Positions 31,897 to 43,725 of a stretch of 64,000 nucleotides of DNA are shown here, one piece after another. Source of the stretch: Zopfochytrium polystomum (taxonomy: Eukaryota > Chytridiomycota > Chytridiomycetes > Chytridiales > Chytridiaceae); contig JAIVFJ010000144.1 in the NCBI GenBank assembly GCA_025765615.1, positions 1-64,000 of the forward strand, given 5' to 3'. The notes beneath the pieces were generated by a model, which was not told the DNA's origin, did no database searches, and saw only the letters and a program-made list of their open reading frames with translations. A program made the translations under genes and the position numbers. The first letter of the stretch is position 1; each line of letters opens with the position of its first letter.

Positions 31897-32293
31897 TGTT
31901 ATGAATCACCCTCTGGAAACCTCTGGAACCTTCCAGAACATTCCTTCATGGAACCTTCTGGAACCTCTGGAACATTCTAGAACATTCCTTCATGGAACCT
32001 TCTGGAACCTTCTGGAACCTTCTAGAACATTCCTTCATGGAACCTTGTGGAACCTTCTGGAACCTTCTTTGCTTTCCTGACTTGTCTTGTTGTCATTGGT
32101 ATCATTGGTATCATTGTATTACTAATTGCTCTTTCTGGAACTTTCTTTGAGTCTTGACAAGGAAGACTCTCAAAAGGTATAAAAGGGGGATGGGGGACCT
32201 GTCCCATCCCTCAAGTGAATTATTGTTTCCAATACAATCATCACTCCTCTCAGTTCCTTGTCTGCCTTGCCCTGTCCTGCCCTGTTCCTGACA
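31897..32293 (+). repeat. 3' LTR
   Basis: 397 bp, TG...CA, preceded by a purine tract and followed by the target duplication CCCAA (32294-32298). The sequence matches the 5' LTR throughout by eye, including the GAA/TTC array, TATA box and AAGTGAATTAT. Confidence 0.95.
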
Positions 32294-32298
32294 CCCAA

Positions 32299-33344
32299 TA
32301 AAGTTAGTTTTACCCTATTATTTGCTTTCCTTCACTCTTGGGCCTGGATCACAGGGTCAAAGGAGTGAGTTTTGTCTCACACAGCAGTGAAACTTTCCTT
32401 TTTCTTTTTCAAGGACAAATCTGTCTCCCAACGCTTATCAGCAGCATTTGCAACTTTTGGACGACAACGAGGTGGAGAAATGTTCCCACTTTGAACAATA
32501 TCCCACTATTATCAATGGGAGTGTCCAACTTTGCAATAACACCATGCCATGAAGAGTATCACCACAGCCACTAAAAGAATGCACATGGACAATGCAGCTC
32601 GAAAGGGCCAGCCAGAGAATTGATTGTTTTGTTTGCAAAAGTGGCTTTGACATTCCTCCTTATTTCCGCTTTCGGTGGTCTATTCTGTGATGACGGGGGG
32701 CAGCCATTTCTGCTGGCAACTTGAATAAGCCTGCTTTCAATAATGCCATGCCATGGGGGTTGGCCTTTGGCAATGCAGCTTACCACCTAATCGAGTGAGC
32801 ATCAGCATGCTGGATTATCCATACATGCATCGGGGTGTGAGCCGAGGTGTGAGGGCTTTGACTTTTGCACATAGTGTATTTTTTTTTTTTTTTTTTTTTT
32901 TTTTGGCACACGGTACCTTCCACAAGGGGTTGAGCGTCGGTTGGCGGCGGGTACGTTTTCCTGTCCCCGCCCCGCTTGGCACTTGGCGTCGTGACTCGGA
33001 TAAATGCCTTAGGGAGACTATGACGGGATGGCTCTGCCACATTTGTGCACCAAATGCGCACACGCTGCAAAATCGCAATCACACACACACACACACACAT
33101 ACACACACTCCCTGTCTCTGTCCTCCCAAGGCACACCAGTTTTCTTTCTTGCTGAGTGACTGCGTGAACAACCTCCTTTTTTTTTTTTTTTTTTGGTTTT
33201 GGGAGGTTTTTTTATTTATTTTTTTGAAAACTTTGTTCAATTCTTTCCCGGAACCTGACAAATAAGGAAGAAAAGAAAAGAAGAAGATTTTGCTGAATTT
33301 TGTTTGTTTAGTTGATTGATTCCTTTGTTTGTTTATCATCGGGG
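32299..33344. other. Spacer between the retrotransposon and the TIR-LRR gene
   Basis: AT-richer sequence to about 32860 without a convincing ORF, then a T homopolymer (32880-32904), GC-rich sequence, a CA microsatellite (about 33079-33109) and another T run (33178-33194). The TIR-LRR promoter and 5' UTR should lie near 33200-33344. Nothing else identified. Confidence 0.5.
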
Positions 33345-36300
33345 ATGACAGATCGAGCCGGACGCGCTTCCCTGGGCGCCCTCGGCAGTGGCCGCGGCGG
33401 TGACGACGACCGCGATCGCCGCTACGAGCCGCCGAGGCAACAACACCACCAGCACCAGCAGCAGCAGCAGCAGCGCCGCAGCCTCTCGTCGTCCTTCTTC
33501 TTCTCGCCTTTCTCCAGGTCGACTGCCCCCCCTCCGCCGCCGCCGCCGCCGCTGCCGCTCCCTACTCCCCAGCAGCCGCAGCCGCAGCAACAATCGTTCC
33601 CTCTTCCGCCGCCGTCATGGCCGCCGACCTCGTCGTCGTCGCCTTGGTCGCCCTCGCCCTCCTCCTCCTCCTCCTCCTCCTCCTCCTTCTCGGCCCCGAC
33701 TTTGCCCTCCATCCCCAGCACGTCGCCTTTCCCTATGCTGCCTCACGCCTCCTCGGACCACGCCCCTCGGGATCGCCTGAGCCTCGGGGACGACTACCGC
33801 GGCCGCGACGCCGCCGCCCTGCCGCGAGCGGCGGGGAAACAGCCCGCTGCCTTCGCCTCGCTGGACGACGCCCTCGCCGTCACCGAGGCCCGGCTCCAGG
33901 ACGCCGCCGCCCGCCTCCAGGAGCTCAAGGCGTCCATGATGGCCTCCCCGCCGCCGTCCCCCAAAACACCGCCGCGCCCCGCACCCGGCGGTGGCGGCGG
34001 CGGCGGCGGTCCCGTTGCGCAGCCGCCGATCGTCGTTTCGGACCCGACAACGGACGACACCGGCGAGCAAGTCCCCGTCCCCGTACCGCCGCCACGACGC
34101 CTCGGGTCATCTTTAAAGCCCGTCCCGGTCGGCCCGGCGATGGCCGCCGCCACCACAGCGCCACTGCCTGCGTCGTCCTCCCAGCCGCACTCGACCGGCG
34201 GCAGCGGCGGCCTACTCTCCCCGCCGGGGCTCGACCCCGCTTCGCTGCCTTCCGCCCCGACGCTGTCGTCGTCGTCGTTGTCGTCGCCGCCGGCAAAGGC
34301 GCCTCCAAAGCCGCTGGTGCTCTTTGCGCCCATCGTCGACAAGACCACTCTTTCGCTCCAGGCGCTGTCCCATCCGCAGCCCGCCTCATCTTCATCATCC
34401 TCCTCAGCGTCACCCTCCTCAACCTCGTCCACCAGCACCGCCAAAAGGCAGTCAGCAGAACTGGACGCCCTCCGGTTCTGCCTATCCATCCTCGACGCCA
34501 CGCCACCACGCGCCGCGGACATTGCCGCGGTCCAGCGGGTCCACGCCACGGTCTCTGCCGCCGCGCAGCAAACCTCCGCGCGCGCCGCGCAGCTCCGCGA
34601 CGCGATCGCGGCCAAGGAGCGCGAGTGGCTGCAAGGGTCTGTCGCGGCCGACGAGGACTCGGAGGGCCTCTTCCTGCAGGCCACGCGCGGCTGGCCCGTC
34701 TGGGACGCCGCCTCGGCCGCCGCCGCTGTCGTCGCGCCCACAGACGTGTACCAGTTCGACTGCTTCATCTCGTACCGCGTCGCGTCCGAGGCGCTGCTGG
34801 CGCAGGAGCTTAGGCTGCATCTGATGAAGAGGGGGCTCAAGGTGTTTTTGGATCAGGAGAACTTGAAGGACGGAGAGGTGGGCGGATGTTGGTTGTTTTT
34901 TGTGGGTTTTTGCTTCTTGCGGTGGCGCTAATGGTGAATGTCTTTCCGCCTACACGACGCGACTCGACACGGACGACACGACACGCAACCCATCGCTCCC
35001 GCAACATCCAAAAAAAAAAAAAAAACAAAACAAACAGAACTGGCAGAGTGGGTTCGTGACGGGGCTCAAGTCGTCGCGCGTCGTGCTGCTGCTCGTCTCG
35101 GCGGCCGCGCTGGACCCTCGTCGCGTCGCGCGCTCCGTCTCGGCCGTCGACAACGTGCTGCTGGAGTGGGAGACGGCCATGGCCGCTTCAAAGTGGGGCT
35201 TTTGCAGTGTCTTGCCGAGTGCGTGCCAACGATTTCATTTTTTTTTCTCTCAATTGGTTTTTTTTTTTTGCGTTTTTCTTGTTGACCACTTTTTTTTTTT
35301 GTCTCCCACCAACCCTCAAACCCCCCCAGTTTACGTCGGCTCCGGCACCATCGACGTCACAAAGTACCCCAAAGAGCGCTTCAAGCTGCCCGAAGACGAG
35401 CGCGGCACCGAGCTCTTCTGCCGTCAAAGCGCCTTCACCACGCTCTCGCAGCTCGCCGCCCTCGAAAAGCGGCTGCTCCTCCCGCGCCCGGGCCGCGACA
35501 GCGTCGACCCGCGCCTTGTCACCACCGTCGCCCAGGCCGTCGACTCGTTCCGCGCCACCTTCCCCGACGCCCAAGCCCGCAAGTCGCTGCTGTACTTTAA
35601 GGAGCTCGCCGAAAAGGTCTTTGGCCAGGAGTACGGCGACTCGCTGGCCTCCGCTTGGTTCAGCAGGGAGTGCCAGGTCGAGCCTGTGTTTGAGGATTTG
35701 TACGCAAAGTTCCATTTGATCATGGCACTGAACGTGCATTGGAAGGTGTTTAGCATTTCAAGTAAGGTTCCTTTTGTTCCCTTCTTTTGTTTGTGGGGGT
35801 GAGGACCAAAGGGACGTTCGATCGGACGTTTTTGCTTCTCCCGCTCTGTCTCGATCAACCTTCTCCCATTCTCCTCCTTGTTTCCAATGACCTCCCCCCC
35901 CAACCCTCCTTTCCTTGTTCTCTTCTTTCAGGGCAAGTACGAGAGACCGGGAAAGACACGACCCTTCTCGGCCTCATCATGGCAGACATCAAAAAGAAAG
36001 ACCCAGAGTCTCTGGAGTTTCTGTGTAAGAAGTCCTCCGCTTCTCTCCCCCTTTCACTTTAGTATTGGTCATTTTTTGTTCACTTCCTTTTCGCTACGCA
36101 AAGGGGGCTCGAACCAAACAAATATCTCTATCGAAAAGAGCGAAATCACGGCCATCTCGAGCGCTCTGATGCAGCACCCGACTGTCAGATCGATTAATTT
36201 CTCTTGTAAGTGCGGTGGCGTCTTTCGAGAAAGCACTCTCGCGTCCATTCCCATATGGCCGAAGTGCAGCCGTTCTTGGCGGAACACCAGAACTGGTTGC

Positions 36301-36851
36301 CCGACGGGCGGACTGGCGGTCGTTTTGGGGGGTTAACCCTCGTGACTTAAACCTTTTTTTTTACCCCACCTCCGCTCAACTCAAAAACCAAAAAAAAAAA
36401 ACTCCTAGACAACCAGTTTCAGGAAGACGCCGCCAAAGAGCTCGTCAAGTGGATCGGCGGCTTGCCCAACCTGAGCGAGGTGCTGCTCCGCGACGTCTCT
36501 GCGGAGAACGACTACCCGTTGATCTCAGAGTGCTTCAGAGCGCTCGCGAATTCGCCCGTCTCGACGTTGAGGATCTGGGGTAAGAACACCAAGAAAAAAA
36601 GAAAAGTTGCTTTGGCTTCTTTGCTTGTTTTTGCAAAACTTTTCAAAATCTCTTCTTGTTCTTTTCTTTCTTTCCCCTCTAACTGTCGCCCTGTTGCAAA
36701 ACAAACACTAAACAACAAAAAAAATTGCGCGCTTTCTTTTTCAAGGGAAAGACGAGACCAACAACGAGGAAGAAGAAGAACTGGTGAGCGCCTTGACTGA
36801 GCTTCTCAGCAGCACGAAAACTCTCAAGCAGCTGAAAATCGGATGTGAGCT

Positions 36852-36885
<34 letters not shown>

Positions 36886-38950
36886 ACTGCCTCTTTGGCG
36901 AAACGGGACCGACACTTGGGCAAAGAGGAGACCGACATGCTGAAAGGGGTCCACGCTAAAGATCATTGGTTTCTAACCGCGGCTGTCCGTAAACGTTTTG
37001 TGCGTTTACCATCACAGGGGAAGAAGACCTGGCGACGCTCGCCCGGTGTTTGAACTGCAACTCGACGCTGACGCAGCTGTCGTTTTCCTGTGAGTTTTGA
37101 ATCCCCTGTATTTGTTTTTGCTTTTTTATTTTCTTCTTTCAGTTATTATCTCTTAAAATGTGCCCCTGTACTGTTTCCCAAACTAGTTTTGCGTTTGGCA
37201 AAAGGTGCAAAGAAGAGCTCCGTGAAATCTTTTTTTCCGGCGTTCGCTCAACACCCGTCGCTGAAAGAGGTCGTCCTGACAGCGGGTAAGTGGTCTCGGG
37301 CACCAGATTATCACCAACGACTGACTCCAAACACCAAACAACCATATTTTTTTCCCAACCACCTAAAAAAAATAACAAAAAAAACAAAAAAAAACACAGT
37401 CCCATACCTCGTCAAGCCGTGCCTCGACTTCATGGCGACCCCCGGCGGCGCCCTCACCAAAATCAACATCAAAGTCGAATCGGAAAAGCTCGACACCGGC
37501 GACCTCGTCTGGAAAGCCCTGGGCGCGGCCGCCGACGCCGTCACCGAGATCCACCTGTGCGTCGAAACCCCCGAGGAGCTCGAGGACGACAATCCCGACC
37601 CGCTCGCCATGGCCGCGTTCCCAAGCGCCGCCGCCGCCGCCGGCGCGTTGACCGTGCTGGACTTTTCAGGTTTGGCGTGTTATTTTTTTTCAAAAAAAAA
37701 AAAAAGAAAAAAAGAAAAAAGAACACTGACACCACAAAAAACAAAACAAAAACAAATTATCAAGCTTTCAACTACGCACAGCCGTGCAGGTTCGACGAAG
37801 CCGGCGAGGCGCTCCTCGCCGCAGGCCTGCGCGCAAACAAGTCCATCCAAACACTCGACCTCAACTCGTGCGACATGCGCATGAGCGGCGCGCTCAAAGT
37901 CCTCGAGGCGCTGATCGGGCATCCGGCGCTGGCCCATCTGGATGCAACGGGTGAGTTTACCGGAAAAAAGAAAAACGCGGGAGGGGAAGGGGAAGGGGGG
38001 ACGAAAAAAAAAAAAAAAAAAAAAAATTAAAAAAATATATGACAGGGCTCAAGTTGACGGCATCGGCGGCACCGTTCATCGAGGCCATGGTCCGGGAGTG
38101 CCCGAGTTTGGCGTTTCTTTCGTTGAATGGTGAGAAATGAAGAGAGAGTGTGAGAAGAGAAATTGAATGTTTCTTTTTTTCTCGAAACCTGAACTTTTTC
38201 TTCTTTTTTTTTCACTCCCAGAGAACAAACTGGGCAATCCTTCGGTCTGCGCCCTCGCCGAAGCCGTTCTTGCGAACCCCAGGCTGCAGGAGCTTCACTT
38301 GGAGTGTACGTGACTTATTGCGGGAAAAAAAACAAGGACCCGCCCTTTCCGCGCTAACTCCCTCTTTTTTTAAATTTTTTTTTCCGTTCTCTTTTAACTC
38401 CCAGTCGTGAACATGGATCACGTCGGGACGGAACGCCTCGCCGACGTGATCCAAAAGACGGACTGCTTCTCCGCCCTCAACGTCGAAGGCAAGTTCCCCC
38501 TCCCCAACCCTCGTACATTCCACCGAACTTTCTCCACCCCAACCCCAATCCTAAAATCCTCTCGCCCAGGCAACGAAATCGGGTTCCCCGGCGCCGCGGC
38601 GCTGGCCTCCGCCGCGCGACGCAGCCGCAACCTCCGCACCCTCCAGGTCGGCTTCGCCATCACACGGGACGCGGCCGAGCTGTTTTTCGACGTCATGAAC
38701 GCGAACCCGAAGGTCGCCGTCGTTATGAAGAATCTGTGGTCGTCGGGTAAGCGGGGTGGATGTCTCGTGTAGTTTTGTTTTCTGAGGCACAATTCGGTTT
38801 CCGCGCAAACACCGCCTGACTTTTTTTGGTTCGCCCCTCAAAGGCTTGGATGACCTGACCAGGGAGCACTTGTGTCTGGTCGCTTCGGTCAACTCGATTG
38901 AGGAGCGAACGGCTGCGGAAGAAGGTGGACACATAAGTTCTTTATTATTT

Positions 38951-38992
<42 letters not shown>

Positions 38993-41900
38993 CTCCTCTT
39001 TGAACCAGTTCCGCTGAATGCTCTAGGTTTTCGATAGTTACTAACTGTCGCCATTCCTCCAGCCATGCATGTCTTTGACTATGAGAACCGCCTTCGAGTC
39101 GTGCAAGGTGAAATCGACCAAACCTCAAACACCATCTTTCTTACCTCCCCCTCTCGCCTGACCCACCCCCCTCTCCCGCCGAAACCCCCGCAACCACCCA
39201 GCCAACCCAGTCATCCAGCTGAACGACATCCCCGCCGACGACGACTCGCAAAAGCCGTCTCCACCGCCGCCGTCGACGGCCGACGAACTCCGCAACGCCG
39301 TCCTCTCCCTCGCCGTGCAGATCCGGAAAACCGACGCCGAGCTGCGCGTCCTGCAAAAGGCCAAACTAGACATGGACAGCATCGACCGCGTCGTGAAAAA
39401 AGTCCAGCAGGCCGAGCTCGACGCCGCCGCCACCGCCGCGCACTCCAAGACTCTGACGACGACGACGGCGCTGCAGAAAAAACTGTCGATGCTCAGGCCG
39501 AGAAAGTCGTCTGACGGGAGCGCGGGTGGCGGGCTGGCGGCGAAAAAGTCCCACGAGACGATCAAGTCGAAGAAATCTGCCGAGAGCGTCGCCGCGACGA
39601 CCGTCAAAGACAAGCTTCTGGCGCCGCCGACCGGCCGCGCCGACTCGGACCCGCCGTCGCCAACCGCCGCCGCCCACGGCGCCCACGCCGCCTCCCGCCC
39701 CGCGACAAAGTCGGACGGCAAGCTCCACCACACGCTCACGGTCCGCCACTCGCCCCGCGACCAAAAGCAGCCAGACGCGCCGGCGGCAGCAGCCGCGGAG
39801 CTCGGCCTGCCCGAAGGAGGAGGCCCGGTCAACGTCGCGTTCCTGTCGACCTTTTCCCGCACGTCGTCCGCGTCGCCGTACGAGGCGGCCATCCTGCGCC
39901 AGCTGACGCTGCGCCTCGACCTTGAAGAGATGCCGGCGGAGACCGACGCGGACGCTGACGACGACAACGGGGAAAAGAGGAGGGAAGGAGGAGCGCCGGC
40001 CAAGCCGAGGAAACCGGTCGTTTCCGTGGCGACGCACTACAAGGAGGCGTACCGGTTTATCGATGTGAGTCAAAAGACGTGTGTAGCTGGGGCGGTTGGG
40101 TTTTAAGCGATGAGCCTTTTTTGTTTTTTTTGCTTTGACGGACGCCACCCCTAACCAAAAAAAAAAAAAAAAAAAAAAAAAAAACACCCAACCAGCCCCA
40201 CGCCGGTGCCGGGTCGTTGCTGAACGGAGCCGAGTTCTCCAGCGTCTACGTGATTCTGCTCTCGGACTCGACGATTGAATCGATCTCACAGGCGCGCGAA
40301 TCCATGCTGCTCGTGCTGTCGATCTGGGCGTACCTGCTCAAGGCGTCGAGCCGAGGCCGCCTTCACCTGTTGCCCAGTGAGTTTTTTTGTATGACAACTC
40401 TTTGAACAAGCGCGTTGGTAGTCTGATTCAAGCAACTTGCCCGTCTTTGTTGAAAAAAAAAAAAAACCAAAACCACAACAACTAGTATTCATTGGTAGCG
40501 ACATTGACGGGTTCCACCGCAAGCTCAAGTTTGCGCTCTACTCGCTCTTTGACCGGCGCAAGACGAGCGACGTGTCGCTCCTGTTCCGCGGCATGCGCAC
40601 GCTCAGCAAGTTTTTCCGGCGGCAGGGCATCGTCTACAGCGACGGCAACGGCAACAACAACGGCAGCAGCAAGCTGGTGATCGCCAAGATCGCGACGATC
40701 CTCGACACCTTCCACCGCACCAGCCGGCGGCGGCTCGCGCGGCTGACCGACGGCGTCAACCTCATCTGGAGCGACTGGATCGGCGCGCGCGGCTCGCTCG
40801 CGGATTTCCTTCTGCAGAAGGAGATTGCGCCGCCGACGCCCATCGCCGAGGACGGCGCAAAGGCCCTCGCGGAGATCTTGCCGCACATGCGGCTCATGAC
40901 GCGCGTGCGGATCGCGCTGGCGGCCGAGACGAGCGGCGGGAGGACCACCGACGACAAGCGCCGCAAGGACGGCTTGCCCATCACGCGCGACGGCCTCGGG
41001 TTCATTTTCGACGGGTTGCGCGGAAACGAGACGGTGCATGACGTGTACATTAGCAGTAAGAGGAGTCTTTTCTTTTTTGCGCGTTGTGTTTGCCTTTGCT
41101 GTTCTCGCGCACGTCATCACCATCGCACTTGCCACATGCTAAATAAACAAAAAAAAAAAAAAAAAAAAAGCGTCGGAAATGTACCGTGGCGAGCGCGCCA
41201 TCGCGCAGCTCGCGGCTGCGCTGTCGCCCCACTTTGCGCACTGGACGTCGCTGTACATCAAAGGTGCGTGTGTGTGTGTGTGTGTGTGTGAGAACTTTTT
41301 TTCTTTTGAATTCTTTTCGCTGTTTTTCGTGAAGCAAACACACCCCACCATTCACCATCCCTTTCCAAAATAACCCGACGAACCCACTCCCGCCCGCCCA
41401 CGCAGTCAACTTTGAGTGCACCAGCGACGTCGTCAAGCTCGGCGACGCCATCGGCACTTCAAAGACGCTCCGCTCGCTGTCGCTCGTCGGAAACTCCAAA
41501 GGCCGCACCTTCCTCCGCATCAAGGACTACCTCGGCCTCCGCTCGCCCGGCGTGCAGGCCCTCTCGCCCGGCCTGCGCGCGAACGCCACACTGGAGGAGC
41601 TGTGCATCGAGGGTACTGACTGTGTTCGTTTTGTTTTTTGTTTTTTTTTTGTTTTTTAACAAGCTTTCACACCACGACGACCAAACCCGCGCGCGCGCGC
41701 AGACAACGGCGTCGACGCCCACGGCGCGAGCATCGTTGCTCTCGCGCTGAAGCACCACCCGTGCTTGACCAGCCTTTCCTTGGCGGGTGAGTGACTGCGT
41801 GTGCGTGTTTGTAGCTTGTGTTTTGTGGTAAATAATAACAACGAGACTTAATTGCCACAAAAATATTGACAAAAAAAAGGAAACTCGATCGGTATGGACG

Positions 41901-43581
41901 GCGCAAAGATCGTCATCGACACGCTCTGCGCGCCCGAGGACAGCAGGCTCACGTCGCTTAACCTTTCGGGTAAGCAAATGAATGCATGCGTTTTCCCACG
42001 GGTCGCTGATCCACCACATCTTGCGATCCCTTCCCCCCTTCCCTTTCCTGAAAAAAAAAGGCAATCTGCTGGGCCCGTCGTGCGCATCGCTGTTTGTGCC
42101 GCTGATTCAGTCGACACGGTCGCTCGAGCGCCTCGACCTGTCAGGTCCGTCGAATGAATGCGTTTTGGCCTTAGTCCTTTCTCGTCTTTCAGAACCAGGG
42201 CTCCTTCTTGACACATCAGACTTGCCCCTCGAATTTTCCATTGAAAACGAACAACCAAACCACATTTCGGGGAAAAAAACAAACAGAAAATGACGCGTAC
42301 GACGACGCCGTTTCTGCAATCCTTCTCGCCCTCGCAGACAACAAGACCATCATCGAATTTGCGTGCAAATGTAAGAGGGAGCGAGCGAGTGTGGGAGAGA
42401 GAGAGGGGCGCCTCCCTTACTCCATTTCTTCCAAAAAGCGCTTCTCTGATCACTCTTCCCCCCCTCCTTTCTCTTACAATCTCCAAACTGCTGCTGCTGC
42501 GGCTGCCTTCAAATGAATAGCAAACCAATACGGCATGGACGTCGCGCCCGCCCTGGAGGCTGTCATTTTGAAAAACAAGACTCTTGCGTCCCTCGCCGTT
42601 GACGGTAACGAACGGGAGAGTCTTTCATGAAAAAACTAACACCACCTTCACATTCCACCCCCAGACAATTTCCTGAATGATGTCACCTTCATCGGGAGGC
42701 TGCTTGCCGCGAACTCGACGCTCACCACATTCACAATGGCTGGTGCGTTCGTTTACACCAAAATCTGCCCCCGGGCAGCACGGTTTCCTTTTTTTTACTT
42801 TCGATGTTTTGCGCTTTGCGCACTGCCCCTCAAAACGCCTTGCTTTTGGACTCGCGTTCACCAAAACCAAAATCGCAGACAACTCCGCAAGAGACATCAC
42901 CGAGTTTTGCAAGCTTGTCGCGACCAACCGCTCCCTCGTCGACCTCGGCGTCGGCCTCGGCGACGCCATCAGTCGCAACGGCTACATCCGACCTCTTGTC
43001 GAGCTGGTCAAGGCCATGCCCAATTTGGCGAGGCTCAGCGTCTTGGGTGAGTTGTTATGTGTTTTTTTCGCCCTTCCCCTTTTGTTTGGTTGGCCCGCGT
43101 ACGACGCTCGCTGTGCTAAATATGCCCAAAACGACGCGTTCCGGGGGGGGTTGGGGTGGATGTCTTTCTGGCAGGATCGTCCGATTACTTTGAAGAAATC
43201 AAGGAGGCGTGGCGTTCTGTTCCTGGGCGCGGCGACAGCGGCCTGGTCTTTGGGGACGAGAACAACGAGTACTCGGACGACGACGACGACAGCAGCAGCC
43301 GCAGCAGTAGCGGCAGCAGCGAGGAGGACGAGGAGGAGGACGATAGCGAGGAGGAAAGCGAAGAAGACAGCGAGGAGGGCAGCGACGACGACGACGACGA
43401 AAGCGGGGAGGAAGAAGAAGACGGTGATGGTTTTGATGTTAACGAGGAGGAGGAGGAGGACGGCGCAAGCGCCCCTTCGTCGGGGGCGGCGGGCGCCCCG
43501 GCGAGCGGTGGCGCGCGGAACGTGAAGCAGCAGAAGAGGAAGAAGCGGCGTGCAAAGGCCTCGGCGGCGGCAAAGTCGTGA
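33345..43581 (+). CDS. TIR-LRR receptor-like protein with a second, degenerate TIR-like region
   Basis: About 2,250 aa in roughly 29 exons. Exon 1 starts at ATG 33345 and encodes about 460 low-complexity residues, then a TIR domain: FDCFISYRVASE, GLKVFLDQENLKDGE, intron, NWQSGFVTGLKSSRVVLLLV, VDNVLLEWETAMAASKWG, intron, LPIYVGSG. The Glu in LLEWE fits the NADase TIR catalytic position. A helical linker (35330-36031) leads to an LRR array of the ribonuclease-inhibitor/NLR type, mostly one repeat per exon (36105-38925; ENKLGNPSVCALAEAVLANP). The middle (39210-41054) holds a disordered stretch and a TIR-like segment lacking the Glu motif (VNVAFLSTFSRT, SSVYVILLSDST, LLPIFIGS). A second LRR array (41171-43047; NSIGMDGAKIVIDTL, LTSLNLSG) and an acidic Asp/Glu/Ser tail close the protein. 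No NB-ARC/NACHT motif was found between TIR and LRRs. A role in sensing and NAD-linked signalling is inference. Confidence 0.85.
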
Positions 43582-43668
43582 AGTTACCGCGCGCACCTGT
43601 GCGTGCCCTGCCTCACGCTAGCGAGTCGCCTCAAAGAGTGCATGGACGTTTGGGACACGTGTATGTGT

Positions 43669-43725
<57 letters not shown>

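Larger units (their letters stand above)
29025..32293 (+). mobile_element. Non-autonomous Ty3/gypsy-type chromodomain LTR retrotransposon
   Basis: 3,269 bp: two 397-bp LTRs that look identical by eye, a gag ORF, and a second ORF with protease, integrase zinc finger and chromodomain. The target duplication CCCAA lies at 29020-29024 and 32294-32298. Reverse transcriptase, RNase H and the integrase catalytic core are absent, yet both ORFs are open, so this is a deletion derivative that must borrow enzymes from a relative. A PBS complementary to the element's own transcript start and a purine tract (about 31882-31893) are present. Apparent LTR identity and open ORFs suggest recent insertion. Confidence 0.93.

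Noticed and set aside
33617..34840. Long alternative frames over exon 1 of the TIR-LRR gene, both strands
   Set aside because: Low-complexity by-products of GC-rich repeats; only the frame from 33345 leads into the TIR motif.
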